A stretch of 64,000 nt of DNA from Nodularia sphaerocarpa UHCC 0038 (GCF_022376295.1 NZ_CP060140.1:3104356-3168355), one strand, 5' to 3'; positions 44,895 to 54,275 are shown, numbered from the stretch's first letter. A program made the numbers and translations. The notes: generated from the letters alone by a model not told the origin.

Positions 44895-45737
44895 CTACTG
44901 TTGCTTATTCTCACTTGTTAAACTACTAGGATTAATGTTAATTAAAGGCAACGCACCGTTACCACTCATCACTGTGGGAAAACGACCATCCCATTTTTCT
45001 ATGGCTTGCTTTTGTAATAAATCTGGCGTTAAAGTTAGCCGTTGTAATCTTTGCGCCTCAGCTTGACCTTTGGCGCGGTTGATATCTGCTTGAGCTTCTT
45101 GAGTCGCTTTCTGAGCAATAAATTCAGCCTGTTTAGCCTCTTGTTCAGCTATTTGTTTAGATTCAATTGCCTTACTAAACTCTGGAGAAAAAGCAAAATC
45201 TACTAAAGAAACATCATCGATGAGAATACCGTAATTTTCTAAACGTTTTTTGAGATTATTATCAATTTCTTCCTTTAATTCTGTTCTTTTAGTAATGACT
45301 TCTTCGGCTGTTTTTTTAGCAGTAGCTGCTTTCAAAACTTCGGAAACCGCCGGGGTAATAATGCCATCAATAATTAGTTTTTCATCTCCCACTTGTTGAA
45401 AAATTTTATTTACTCTTAGCGGGTCAATGTGCCAGTTGACTGCAAGTTCTGTAGTTATTGTCTGGAGGTCTTTGGAAGCTGCATCAGATTTAAAAGTATT
45501 TTGCTGAACGCGAACATTTAGCCTTTTAACTGATGTGACAATTGGCATAATCGGATGTATCCCTTCGCCTAAAACTTGATCCTGCACTTTGCCAAACCGC
45601 ATGAGTACACCCCGTTCACCAGCATTTACAATGGCAAAAGGACGGATCGTAATTGCCAAAAATAAGATAAATATTCCTCCAGCAATATAAAATCCATACT
45701 GAAATCTGTTATCAAGATTACTACTAACACTACGCAT
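44895..45737 (-). CDS. Prohibitin-like SPFH domain protein
   Basis: This 280-aa membrane protein is a prohibitin-type member of the SPFH family. An N-terminal membrane segment (GFYIAGGIFILFLAITI, about residues 14-30) is followed by the SPFH domain (about 35-200; NAGERGVLMRFGKV, GIHPIMPIV) and a coiled coil (IAEQEAKQAEFIAQKATQEAQ). Prohibitins form large membrane rings. ATG 45737 is chosen because GGAGAAAACT precedes it; an upstream frame would add 31 unlikely residues. It is not linked to the nfeD-SPFH pair at the window start, so the genome has at least two SPFH proteins. Confidence 0.88.
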   Translation of the reverse strand: MRSVSSNLDNRFQYGFYIAGGIFILFLAITIRPFAIVNAGERGVLMRFGKVQDQVLGEGIHPIMPIVTSVKRLNVRVQQNTFKSDAASKDLQTITTELAVNWHIDPLRVNKIFQQVGDEKLIIDGIITPAVSEVLKAATAKKTAEEVITKRTELKEEIDNNLKKRLENYGILIDDVSLVDFAFSPEFSKAIESKQIAEQEAKQAEFIAQKATQEAQADINRAKGQAEAQRLQRLTLTPDLLQKQAIEKWDGRFPTVMSGNGALPLININPSSLTSENKQQ

Positions 45738-45898
45738 AGTTTTCTCCGAGAATAAATGGTGATGGTTGCTAATTATTGAGCCATAAATAACGGAAATTTT
45801 CTCAAAGGCTACAAAAATTCGCAAATTCATTTAAATCTTAGATACACCGTTACTAATCAAGATTTCGGAAAAGCACACTTTTAATTTCCAGTTTAAAT

Positions 45899-46564
45899 AT
45901 GAAGATTTATCAAGATCATGCTTGGCCTGTGAACTTGGAAGAAGCGATCGCTATTCAAGAAAGGTTACGATATCAGGTAATTCCCTCAGATCAACTCAAA
46001 CAACCTGTCCAATACGTGGCTGGTGTAGATATGGGTTTTGAGTCTAATGGTACTATTAGCCGCGCAGCAGTTGCAGTGCTGAGTTTTCCTGATTTGCAAG
46101 TTGTAGAAACGTCATTAGCGTATCGCCCGACATCATTTCCCTACATTCCCGGTTTTCTCTCGTTTCGGGAAATACCAGCAGTACTAGACGCACTAGAAAA
46201 AATTAAAATTATACCAGATATTATTTTGTGTGATGGTCAAGGAATCGCCCATCCGCGCAGATTTGGCATAGCTAGTCATCTAGGGGTTATCTTGGATATG
46301 CCGACAATTGGTGTAGCAAAATCATTGTTAATTGGTAAGCATGAGCAATTACCAGACACTAAAGGTAGCTGGCAACCATTAATACATAAAAGTGAAACTA
46401 TTGGGGCAGTTTTAAGAACCCGTTCAGGAGTAAAACCTGTATATGTCTCCATCGGTCATCGCATCAGTTTAAATACAGCCATTGACTATGTATTAAGCTG
46501 TACACCAAAATATCGCTTACCCGAAACTACACGCATTGCTGATAAATTGGCATCAGCAAGATAA
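45899..46564 (+). CDS. nfi: Endonuclease V (deoxyinosine 3' endonuclease)
   Basis: This 221-aa repair enzyme cuts DNA near deoxyinosine produced by adenine deamination. The metal-binding acids are visible: Asp44 in AGVDMGFE, Glu91 in LSFREIPA and Asp112 in CDGQGIAHPRRFG. YRPTSFPYIPGFLSFRE holds the strand-separating PYIP wedge. It is transcribed away from the prohibitin-like gene. Confidence 0.94.
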   Translation: MKIYQDHAWPVNLEEAIAIQERLRYQVIPSDQLKQPVQYVAGVDMGFESNGTISRAAVAVLSFPDLQVVETSLAYRPTSFPYIPGFLSFREIPAVLDALEKIKIIPDIILCDGQGIAHPRRFGIASHLGVILDMPTIGVAKSLLIGKHEQLPDTKGSWQPLIHKSETIGAVLRTRSGVKPVYVSIGHRISLNTAIDYVLSCTPKYRLPETTRIADKLASAR

Positions 46565-46674
46565 TGTGATTGTTGAAGTTTGTGCTAAACACTTGCTTAC
46601 TTTTGCTGAATCGTGTTAGGAATCGCACAGAGACAAGTTGAAGTAACTAAATAAGAATTACCTATCTGAGAAAG

Positions 46675-47226
46675 ATGAACGCACTAACTTTACAGTGGCA
46701 CGATACCGGCCAAGATAGAGTTCAGAACATTTACGAACAACAGCCCAGTAAAAATCCTAACACCGTCCGCATCGGTCGCGATCCCATGCGGTGTGACATT
46801 ATTTTGAGTCACCCGACTGTATCCGGTTTACACGTAGAAATATTTTTTCACAATCAGCAGCAATACTTTTATATCAGAAATTTGCGATCGCCTAATCCCC
46901 CAATGATAGACGGACAGCAATTAGTCCAAGGTGAAATGCCTTTACACGAAGGCAGTATTATCTATTTGGGTCAAGCCAAACTGCAAGTTACTAACGTTGC
47001 TATTAACAACATTCCACCAACAATTTTAACACCACCACAACCACCAGTACAACTGAGTCATCATCACCATGCACCCACACCCCCAACACCAACACAAAGG
47101 TTTTATGGCTTAGAGTGTCCCAAATGTCATAAAGTTTCCCCTGCGGAAAATCTGCACATTGGCTGTCCTTGGTGTGGGACATCTTTAGCAGCATCAGTAA
47201 GCGTATTAGTAGCACCCAATCATTAG
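46675..47226 (+). CDS. FHA domain protein with C-terminal zinc ribbon
   Basis: This 183-aa protein has an FHA domain (about 28-105) that binds phosphothreonine peptides: VRIGRDPMRCDIILSHPTVSGLHVE carries the conserved Gly-Arg, Ser and His. A Pro/His-rich linker (TPPQPPVQLSHHHHAPTPP) follows. The C-terminus is a zinc ribbon with CPKC and CPWC (about 145-165). It is probably a phospho-dependent adaptor. Another FHA protein is encoded 126 bp downstream, so both likely serve the same Ser/Thr kinase pathway; no kinase gene is in the window. Confidence 0.85.
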   Translation: MNALTLQWHDTGQDRVQNIYEQQPSKNPNTVRIGRDPMRCDIILSHPTVSGLHVEIFFHNQQQYFYIRNLRSPNPPMIDGQQLVQGEMPLHEGSIIYLGQAKLQVTNVAINNIPPTILTPPQPPVQLSHHHHAPTPPTPTQRFYGLECPKCHKVSPAENLHIGCPWCGTSLAASVSVLVAPNH

Positions 47227-47299
47227 GGGAGTAGGGAGCAGAAGAGGCAGGGGAGCAGGGAGCAGGGAGCAGGGGGGAGAAGACGGTAACTTCCCAATG

Positions 47300-47355
47300 A
47301 CAAATGACAAATGACTAATGACTAATGACTAATGACTAATGACTAATGACTAATG
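47300..47355. repeat. STRR: ATGACTA heptamers running into a start codon
   Basis: At least six tandem ATGACTA units (after AATGACAA variants) end at the start codon ATG 47353 of the next gene. Each unit holds an ATG that reads Met-Thr-Asn-Asp-stop, and the stop overlaps the ATG two units on (TAATG). The one starting at 47339 ends exactly on the real start. Confidence 0.85.
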
Positions 47356-49305
47356 ACTAATTTAAAAATTCAATTAAGTTGGGAAGACCCAGCGACGGGG
47401 GAACGGCGAGAACCAACTTTGAGTGCGCCCATTGCTTTTGGTCGTGAATTTGCCCGTTTACCTGCTGAACTTCAAGGACAGCGTGTAGCTAGAATGCTGC
47501 TTAACAGTAATGAAATTTCTCGCTATCATGCTTTGGTTGACTGGGAACAAAACCAGCTAGTAGTAATTGACCAAAACAGCATTAATGGTGTATTTATTAA
47601 CGGTCAACGACAAAACCGTGGTGTTCTAGCTAACGGTGATATATTACAAATTGGCCCCTACATGATGACGGTGATGTTTGGTGTCAACGCCACCAGCCAA
47701 GCTACCACCCCGCCGTCAATAATTCAGTTTAACCCCAATACCAATATCCCAGACCCAGGCTTACCACCAGCCCCGCCAACACCCTTATCTAGCAATTTTC
47801 CCCCACCAGCATTTGAGGCTGAATTGGTCGCATTACAAGCACTTCACGCCACAGGTTTACCAGTGGATGAATGCGATTATCTGGCAGTTGGGGCAGGATT
47901 AGGTAGTTTTATTTGGGTTGATTTGCTGCGAATTAGTGGTGTCCGGGCTGACAAAATTGTAACTTTGGGATTAGAAGCAGAACCTTATGCGCGTTACAAG
48001 CGCCTTTGTATGAACTCGCAAATTCCCCTACATGAAAGATTGCGATCTAATTCTGATTCTTGTCCTGATAATATTTGGGGATGGCCTAGTTATGCTTTGC
48101 GGGAAGCTGGGCGAGATTTTAGCAAAGGTCATCTGAAGTCAGGATTAAAATATTTATGGCAAGTTTTCGCTGAACCCACCTTTGCCGAAACTTATACACC
48201 TCGTGCGGGTAATGTCTTCGATTCCATAGACAGGGAAGTTAAGCGCATTGGCTGGAATCAAATTTATCGTTATGGGCGCGTTAGGGCTATTCGCAAAACA
48301 GATGATGGTAGATATTGTGTAGCCTATTCTCGCAGTCCGGGAAATTACGCTTTTATAGTTAGTCGTTATTTACATTTAGCTACTGGGTATCCGGCAATTC
48401 AATTTCTCCCAGATTTGCAAGCTTATAGAGAAAAATATCAAGATTTTAAGTCTGTTGTCAATGCTTATGAAGCCCACGACCATGTTTATCAGCAACTAGA
48501 ACAACAGGGCGGTACTGTGTTGATTCGTGGACGGGGAATTGTGGCTTCGCGGATTATCCAAAGAATTTATGAGGCGAGAAAGCACAATCGTCATATTACA
48601 GTTTTGCATTTGATGCGATCGCCTAAACCCCAAGGCAACAAATTTCAAAAAACTCAGCGAAAAGTCAAAAACCATTACGAATTTCAGCCCTTTAACTGGC
48701 CCAAAGCTTGTTGGGGCGGAGAACTCCGCGTCATGCTCGAAAAAGCCACCCCAGAAGAACGCCAGCGCCTACTAGCAGACTGGGGCGATACTACCACCGC
48801 CGACCGCCACGACTGGCAGCAAATGACAGATCAAGGACTAAGTGAAGGCTGGTATCAAATAACCTTTGGTGAAGTAAAAGCAGTGGAACGGGATAATCAA
48901 AACCGGACTATTACCCATATCGAAGAAAAAGGCTTGGGAGAAATGAAACTAGCCGCAGACTTTATCATTGATGCTACAGGACTGGATGCCAAGGTGGAAG
49001 CAAGCCCTTTACTAGAGGATATTGTCAAACATTACAACTTACCCCTCAATTATTTGGGGCGCTTAGTTGTCACAAATAATTTTGAAATTCCAGAACTGCG
49101 GAATGGCAAAGGACAGATATATGCATCTGGGGCAATTACCTTGGGTGGCCCTTATGCAGCCGTTGATAGTTTCCTCGGTTTGCAATATTCCGCATTAGTC
49201 GCCGTTGATGGACTCGCCGCCTCCCGTGCGCCCGGAGTTCATCGTTTAAATATGGTAACTTCCTCTGCACAGTGGCTAAAGTGGGTCTTTAACCAATCCC
49301 CATAA
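47353..49305 (+). CDS. FHA domain-flavoprotein fusion
   Basis: This 650-aa protein joins an N-terminal FHA domain (about 20-110; FGREFARLP, SNEISRYHALVDWE, NSINGVFING) to a flavin-dependent oxidoreductase-like part. A proline-rich linker (about 135-150) separates them. The Rossmann motif is YLAVGAGLGSFIWVDLL (about 176-192); GTVLIRGRGIVASRII looks like a second nucleotide-binding motif, and FIIDATGLDAKVEAS resembles the ATG motif of FAD/NAD(P) monooxygenases. Substrate is unknown. The FHA part suggests recruitment by phosphorylated proteins. The start ATG lies inside a heptamer repeat array with no clear Shine-Dalgarno. Confidence 0.82.
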   Translation: MTNLKIQLSWEDPATGERREPTLSAPIAFGREFARLPAELQGQRVARMLLNSNEISRYHALVDWEQNQLVVIDQNSINGVFINGQRQNRGVLANGDILQIGPYMMTVMFGVNATSQATTPPSIIQFNPNTNIPDPGLPPAPPTPLSSNFPPPAFEAELVALQALHATGLPVDECDYLAVGAGLGSFIWVDLLRISGVRADKIVTLGLEAEPYARYKRLCMNSQIPLHERLRSNSDSCPDNIWGWPSYALREAGRDFSKGHLKSGLKYLWQVFAEPTFAETYTPRAGNVFDSIDREVKRIGWNQIYRYGRVRAIRKTDDGRYCVAYSRSPGNYAFIVSRYLHLATGYPAIQFLPDLQAYREKYQDFKSVVNAYEAHDHVYQQLEQQGGTVLIRGRGIVASRIIQRIYEARKHNRHITVLHLMRSPKPQGNKFQKTQRKVKNHYEFQPFNWPKACWGGELRVMLEKATPEERQRLLADWGDTTTADRHDWQQMTDQGLSEGWYQITFGEVKAVERDNQNRTITHIEEKGLGEMKLAADFIIDATGLDAKVEASPLLEDIVKHYNLPLNYLGRLVVTNNFEIPELRNGKGQIYASGAITLGGPYAAVDSFLGLQYSALVAVDGLAASRAPGVHRLNMVTSSAQWLKWVFNQSP

Positions 49306-49323
49306 TTCCTGAACTCCTATTCT

Positions 49324-49351
49324 CTCCTCTGCGCCTCTGCGCCTCTGCGTG
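49324..49351. repeat. Tandem 8-bp repeat (CTCTGCGC)
   Basis: Tandem CTCTGCGC units end in CTCTGCGTGA, matching the copy at 10617-10645 in the same orientation. Confidence 0.65.
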
Positions 49352-49445
49352 ATATAAATTCATTTTTGTATCGGACAAGCAAGATACCCTTTAATGGTGT
49401 AGAAATGTGTAGAATCTTGTAAAGATATAAAATACAGCCTTTAAA

Positions 49446-50141
49446 ATGCAAACATTCGAGCTTTCTTCCTCAATGCAGCTGGTAGAACCACCCAAACAAT
49501 GTCAGCCTTTGAAGATTATCGCACTGGGGGATAGCTTAGTATATGGCTTTGGCGACCCAGAAAAAGGCGGTTGGGTGGAGCAACTACGGCGATGGTGGAT
49601 GTTACCGGATAGTTCTGGTCATGTATTATATAATTTGGGAGTTAGAGGCGATCGCACACAACAAGTAGCACAAAGGCTAGAAATAGAATTTCGCCATCGG
49701 GGAGAACTCCGAAACCGTCTTCCCGACATAATTATCCTCTCCGTAGGTGTAAATGATTCCGCAAGATTAAAACGCCCCAACGGCCGAAATTATACAGATT
49801 TTTCCCTATTTGAATCAGAAATTAGTGCTTTACTAGAACAAGCACAGCAACTATGTCCAGTGTTATTTGTAGGGATGGTTCCCGTAGATGAAGCCAAAAT
49901 GCCATTTCTAGATTGCTTTTATTATAATCACGAAGATCAGTATCGTTATAAAGAAGCCACTAAACTTGCTTGCAATCAACGGCAAATTCCTTACTTAGAT
50001 ATTTTCGATCAATGGATGGCGCGTGATCAATTTTGGCGCTTACAACGCTTAAGTGCAGATGGTCTTCATCCCAATACCCTAGGTTATCAAACTTTGTTAG
50101 AAGATGTGATTAATTGGGAACCACTAGCAGCATATCACTAA
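49446..50141 (+). CDS. SGNH/GDSL-type hydrolase
   Basis: This 231-aa protein has the SGNH-hydrolase blocks: IIALGDSLVYGFGD with the nucleophile Ser (block I), LGVRGD (block II), ILSVGVNDS (block III, Asn) and DGLHPNTLGY with catalytic Asp and His (block V). It has no signal peptide, so it is cytoplasmic; substrate could be an acyl ester, but the sequence does not tell. It follows the FHA-flavoprotein by 140 bp on the same strand. Confidence 0.88.
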   Translation: MQTFELSSSMQLVEPPKQCQPLKIIALGDSLVYGFGDPEKGGWVEQLRRWWMLPDSSGHVLYNLGVRGDRTQQVAQRLEIEFRHRGELRNRLPDIIILSVGVNDSARLKRPNGRNYTDFSLFESEISALLEQAQQLCPVLFVGMVPVDEAKMPFLDCFYYNHEDQYRYKEATKLACNQRQIPYLDIFDQWMARDQFWRLQRLSADGLHPNTLGYQTLLEDVINWEPLAAYH

Positions 50142-50227
50142 TAGCCAATTCTAGCTTTCTTCAGCTTGCCAGTAAAAAACCCTCTCAGGATACGCATGAA
50201 AGGGCATAAAATATGTTTTGAAACTGA

Positions 50228-51127
50228 CTATGCCGATTGCAAGGGTTTTCTCTTCTTACCTTTCATGCACAATCCCATAAAACCAAGCACCACTATACCA
50301 CCAAGAGTCGTTGGCTCTGGAACAGATGTTACAGGTGGAGTTGTAGGTGGAGTTGTAGGTGGAGTTGTAGGTGGAGTGGGAGGTGTCGGCGGAGTTGGAG
50401 GTGTCGGTATTGCTTCTGCTAAAGAACTTGATGCACCCAAAATCGAACCTGTCAACCCTGTAAGATTTTTGTCGAAAATCCCAGATCCTGTGGTCGGATC
50501 AATAATAAGTTGTTCTCCAGCAGTTGTATAGCCATACAAAGTTCCGCTATTAAAACCTAGTCCAAACACTCTATTGAACCCAATACTGCCAATTTCTGTA
50601 GCTGCACCATCTAGGGCGATAGAGAATAAAGTACTATTATCTGGAGTTGCTGATGTCGCTAAAAACTGATTTATTGCCGGATTAAATACAATATCGCCAG
50701 AGCTGAGAAAACCTGGAAGACTATTAGATATTGTCGTTGCCCTACCAGTAGAAGTGTTCACAGAATAGAAATCATTACCACCAGCAGCATAAAGCACGCC
50801 ATTGTTGTCAAATCCTAATGCGTTCGCATTATTGATGAGTAAAGCACCAATGTCCATAACCTCCATTGGTGAACCTGGACTAATGCTGTATAGCCGGCCA
50901 AAAGTATTACCGAACAGTTCCCCATCATCGTTAACAGCTATATCAGTAAAATTTAGTGAATTAGTCAGAAAAGGAGTAAATATACCTGTAGAAACATCTA
51001 CATTTCCAACTTCTCCACCGCTAGTCGAAATTGTGATTGCTTGTCCTGGAAGCGTGTAACTCAACATTCCGCAAGCTGTAATTGCCGTTCCAAAGACAAC
51101 TGATGTCAAACTTTTGATGGTTTTCAT
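50228..51127 (-). CDS. PEP-CTERM exported protein with Pro/Thr repeats
   Basis: This 299-aa secreted protein has a signal peptide (residues 1-30, cut near GQA). A β-propeller-like body (about 31-235) has repeated FGNTFGRLYSI, LGFDNNGVLYA and LGFNSGTLYGY segments. A low-complexity PTPPTPP/PTTPPTTPP linker (about 240-270) follows, then the C-terminal sorting signal SVPEPTTLGGIVVLGFMGL and a basic tail (KGKKRK). The PEP-CTERM signal suggests processing by an exosortase-type system and surface or exopolysaccharide association; no exosortase gene is here. Confidence 0.85.
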   Translation of the reverse strand: MKTIKSLTSVVFGTAITACGMLSYTLPGQAITISTSGGEVGNVDVSTGIFTPFLTNSLNFTDIAVNDDGELFGNTFGRLYSISPGSPMEVMDIGALLINNANALGFDNNGVLYAAGGNDFYSVNTSTGRATTISNSLPGFLSSGDIVFNPAINQFLATSATPDNSTLFSIALDGAATEIGSIGFNRVFGLGFNSGTLYGYTTAGEQLIIDPTTGSGIFDKNLTGLTGSILGASSSLAEAIPTPPTPPTPPTPPTTPPTTPPTTPPVTSVPEPTTLGGIVVLGFMGLCMKGKKRKPLQSA

Positions 51128-51404
51128 GTAGTAAACGCAAAATTTTAGTTAAGCCTGTATATTTTTTAACACATTTTTTAAAAATGAATCATCAAAATTA
51201 TCAATATATCCGTCAAAATCGATAAAAAAACGTTATTTTTAATAGTTGCCTACTGAATAATGTGCATTATATTTTTGTAAAATGTCTTTACTACACAATT
51301 ATTTACAAAACCAGTTACAATCTTCCTCAAATTGGTAAACTTGGTTGGACAAACCATCTATGAAAAACTTTAAATTTTTCCAGTATTTTACTCAGCACTG
51401 AATT

Positions 51405-51839
51405 ATGACACCAACTTTATTTGGGCGTTGGCAAACTCGACTACTACTACTCGCAACTATAGGCGTAGTAGTATCATTACCTTTTGCAATGGGTTTAATT
51501 GGCCCTGGCGCAAACTCGGTTTATTTCTGGATACTTGGCTATGTCGCTATCTTTGGCTTAATTTGGGATGTGCTTTATAACTATTTGCAAAAATTGCGTT
51601 GGGATAGAGACTGGCCAGCCGCTTATCAACTGGTTGCTTGTATTTGGGAATCAGTCTTTATCTTCTGTGGGATAAAATTTTTTGGCTTCTTACCAATACC
51701 AATACCAAAATCAGAACTAACGTTAGGGGATTTTTTACTACACTATAGCCTAGTCTGGCTAGCAGTTTTTATCGCCTCGCAAAGCCTCATGCGAATTATC
51801 TTTCCCCGTTGGCGTTTCCGAGGAGGCCAGTGGTTATAA
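51405..51839 (+). CDS. Hypothetical four-helix membrane protein
   Basis: I do not recognise this 144-aa protein. Four hydrophobic segments are seen: about 12-32 (LLLLATIGVVVSLPFAMGLI), 40-60 (YFWILGYVAIFGLIW), 78-100 (AYQLVACIWESVFIFCG) and 112-130 (YSLVWLAVFIASQ). The loops are short and the C-terminus is basic (FPRWRFRGGQW). It is flanked by gaps with no clear repeats. It is probably an integral cytoplasmic or thylakoid membrane protein. Confidence 0.75.
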   Translation: MTPTLFGRWQTRLLLLATIGVVVSLPFAMGLIGPGANSVYFWILGYVAIFGLIWDVLYNYLQKLRWDRDWPAAYQLVACIWESVFIFCGIKFFGFLPIPIPKSELTLGDFLLHYSLVWLAVFIASQSLMRIIFPRWRFRGGQWL

Positions 51840-52017
51840 GTTTTCCCGTAACCTCGTTTTTTACTGATGAGAAAAAATCAAAATAATTAAATTTTAATTA
51901 AAATAAATTAATTATTTTTGCTTTATCAAGGAACTTACAAGATAATAACCCCATTCAGATATCTGGAAACAAAATTCTGGAGATAAACGCAGATTTATAA
52001 AATGTGATATGTCTGCA

Positions 52018-52269
52018 TCAGTTACATTTTTTAGCTTGAGTTGAACGGTAAACACTAACGTATTGACCATGAATATTAACGCAATAGGGAACTAGGTAAC
52101 TTATTGTTGCAGATATCCAACGTTCGCTACTCATTTTGCCTTGCCACAAAGCACTTCCATGATTAATTATAAATAAAATAGAACCAACAATCAATGCAAC
52201 TTTTACTGCTGTTGTCACCAATTTCGGCTCAATTAAACTAGCAAAATATCCTTTAACAAACTTAGACAT
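52018..52269 (-). CDS. nrtS: NrtS-type nitrate/nitrite transporter subunit
   Basis: This 83-aa protein has two membrane segments (about 18-35, VKVALIVGSILFIINHG, and 52-68, ISATISYLVPYCVNIHG). YFASLIEPKLVTTA and GSALWQGKMSSERW are the family signature I recall for NrtS, a small nitrate/nitrite transporter described in a marine Synechococcus. It stands alone here; no nitrate reduction genes are nearby. Confidence 0.8.
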   Translation of the reverse strand: MSKFVKGYFASLIEPKLVTTAVKVALIVGSILFIINHGSALWQGKMSSERWISATISYLVPYCVNIHGQYVSVYRSTQAKKCN

Positions 52270-52451
52270 TCTTACCTAACCTTGGGCTTATATAGATAAG
52301 CATACAGATTGTTAGGTTTAATTCATCAAATTGTTGGCAATTTTGTCAGGTTCGGATAGCGTGTATGCAGGACTTAAGATTTAAGTATATTATACCGAAC
52401 AATAATTACCAAAAGATGCCTCATGGCTCAACATAAAAGGAAGATAAATTC

Positions 52452-53219
52452 ATGTACCAGGGACTAAGCATTAGGCAATTTTGGCAAAGTCGCCATCATC
52501 TGTTGGGGTTGTATGCAGTAATTGCTCTGCAAGCTGGTAGTACTGTCGCCGCACCAGCAGCCAGATTAGATGATTGGCGCTTTTACCCAGAAGCTGTACA
52601 ACTAGAAATTAACCTCTCAGCCAGCACAACTCCTAAATATTTCTACCTAGCCGAACCGCCTCGCTTAGTTGTGGATTTGCCAAATACTAAGTTAGGTAAC
52701 GTTCCCACCATCCAAAATTATTTTGGAGCAATTCAAAGAATTCGTGTTTCCCAATTAAATGACACTGTAACTCGAATTGTTCTAGATTTAGCAGCCGGAA
52801 ATTTTATAGATTCCAACCAAGTACAACTACAAGCAGTTTCTCGACAAAACCCCACGCACTGGGTGTTACGTCCTACAATTAGTAATTATACTCCCCCTAC
52901 ACAACTGGGAAATTTTCAGTCTTTACCCAACCAAGTCCCAAGTAATTATCAACAGTTACCCAGCACCTTATATCCCATAACTCCTAACTCACAGCAACCC
53001 TTTCTAACTGTACCTCCCCTAAATCCTAGCAATTCGTCTCAATTACCCGCTTATATTCTTCCTCCACCTAGTTATCCCCAGCAACCTAGTAATTTTAATA
53101 GCATTCCCTCTCAAAGAAGTCCTGAGTTTTCAGTTCCGACAATGCCCAACTATCAACCCAATGTCTCAAATATACAGGTGATTGAGTTTGGTCAACCCCT
53201 GCCCAAACCCAACTATTAA
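52452..53219 (+). CDS. AMIN domain protein
   Basis: This 255-aa protein starts with a hydrophobic, probably exported N-terminus (LLGLYAVIALQAGSTVAAPAA). An AMIN domain (about 38-125; LDDWRFYPEAVQLEINL, LAEPPRLVVDLPNTKLG, QRIRVSQLNDTVTRIVLDL) follows, a module that localises cell-wall amidases and pilus parts to the periplasm. The rest (about 130-255) is Pro/Gln/Asn/Ser-rich and low complexity. No amidase domain is attached, so it may be a periplasmic scaffold. Confidence 0.85.
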   Translation: MYQGLSIRQFWQSRHHLLGLYAVIALQAGSTVAAPAARLDDWRFYPEAVQLEINLSASTTPKYFYLAEPPRLVVDLPNTKLGNVPTIQNYFGAIQRIRVSQLNDTVTRIVLDLAAGNFIDSNQVQLQAVSRQNPTHWVLRPTISNYTPPTQLGNFQSLPNQVPSNYQQLPSTLYPITPNSQQPFLTVPPLNPSNSSQLPAYILPPPSYPQQPSNFNSIPSQRSPEFSVPTMPNYQPNVSNIQVIEFGQPLPKPNY

Positions 53220-53243
53220 ATTTGCACTCATTCCACAATTTAA

Positions 53244-53783
53244 CTAAAATCTATCTGTTTGTTGAGGTTGTGTAACTGCGCCTGGTTGAGATGTAAAGAA
53301 GTTTTGAGCCGCCTGATTTTGGTAGATACATCTAATATCAGGGTTTTCGCTTTCCAAAGTACCAGTAAAGCCAAAAGTGTTGAGGCGATTTTTACATTCT
53401 CTAACCTGATTAGATGTCACAAGGTTACGCTGTTCTAAAATTGCCCAGTTATTTTGGCGCAGAACGCACCCAGGACGCATACTTGGTTGAGCTACATAGA
53501 CATTAAACGGGTTGAGAGTCACGAACAGTCTCGCGTCCATCACCATTGCACTTGCTCCATTCTGCACGCAAATCTCAGGGTTTGGCGCTCTATTGTCAAT
53601 GAATTCACGAGAAGCCACATTTGATGGCGTTAAAGTGGTTGTGGAGCTAAAGGCAATCCCAATACCAATGCCCAATACCAGCACCCCTGCCAAAATGGCG
53701 ATAGTGGAGATGTTGAACAAAGATGGTTGTGAAGCCGAAGATTTAGAAGTAGTAGCCGATCTACCAGTAGATTTACGTCTCAT
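53244..53783 (-). CDS. DUF3172 family protein
   Basis: This 179-aa protein has a polar Ser/Lys-rich N-terminus, one membrane segment (ISTIAILAGVLVLGIGIGIAF, about 25-45) and a soluble domain (about 55-160; NPEICVQNGASAMVMDARLFVTLNPFNVYVAQP). That core matches the cyanobacterial DUF3172 family, of unknown function. Three or four cysteines in the soluble part could pair in the lumen or periplasm. The upstream 490 bp before ndhN are gene-free. Confidence 0.82.
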   Translation of the reverse strand: MRRKSTGRSATTSKSSASQPSLFNISTIAILAGVLVLGIGIGIAFSSTTTLTPSNVASREFIDNRAPNPEICVQNGASAMVMDARLFVTLNPFNVYVAQPSMRPGCVLRQNNWAILEQRNLVTSNQVRECKNRLNTFGFTGTLESENPDIRCIYQNQAAQNFFTSQPGAVTQPQQTDRF

Positions 53784-54275
53784 AGAAATATACGGTATGC
53801 GGGAAACTCAGTGTCTTTAGACCTGAGAGGGATAGTTCGACATCGCTCACCAGCCGCGACACGAGTGACTTTAGTCGCCGTGGTCATTAAAATGCTAGTT
53901 TTTGAATGGATATAATCCCAGGAACTAGCAAACCTGTTTAAGTCCCCTCGCCCAACTAATCCAAAATGTCTTGGCTTAACCCAACGACTGAACAAACAGT
54001 CTTGCAGATAATCCGAACTAGGGAAGCATTCGGAAGTGCGTATCAGGATTAGTCTCAACGATGCTCATCAAACACGTAAAGTTTGTTCTTTACAAGCTCA
54101 GTTACTTTAGCCCTGAGTTATTGACTTTGCTCTGTTCACCTTCACGCCTGAGAAATAGGGAGTGTTCTAAACTGTTCTCCCTTTTACAGTATGACGATTC
54201 TTAATTGTAATTGTTTGTAATTGAGGCGATCGCACCTCAGTAAAATTTAAAAGTAGCGATCGCCCAGCTAAATCA
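53784..54275. other. Gene-free region between ndhN and the DUF3172 gene
   Basis: A 92-codon minus-strand frame here (53780-54058) lacks family features. The stretch is less AT-rich than other gaps and contains hairpin potential (CGACTAAAGTCACTCGTGTCG on the minus strand near 53860-53880, and GGGAG/CTCCC around 54160-54181). It may be a long leader or a small RNA. Confidence 0.5.

Noticed and set aside
53780..54058. A 92-codon minus-strand frame upstream of the DUF3172 gene.
   Set aside because: Its composition is irregular, it has no family features, and its end overlaps the DUF3172 start. The hairpins suggest RNA rather than protein.
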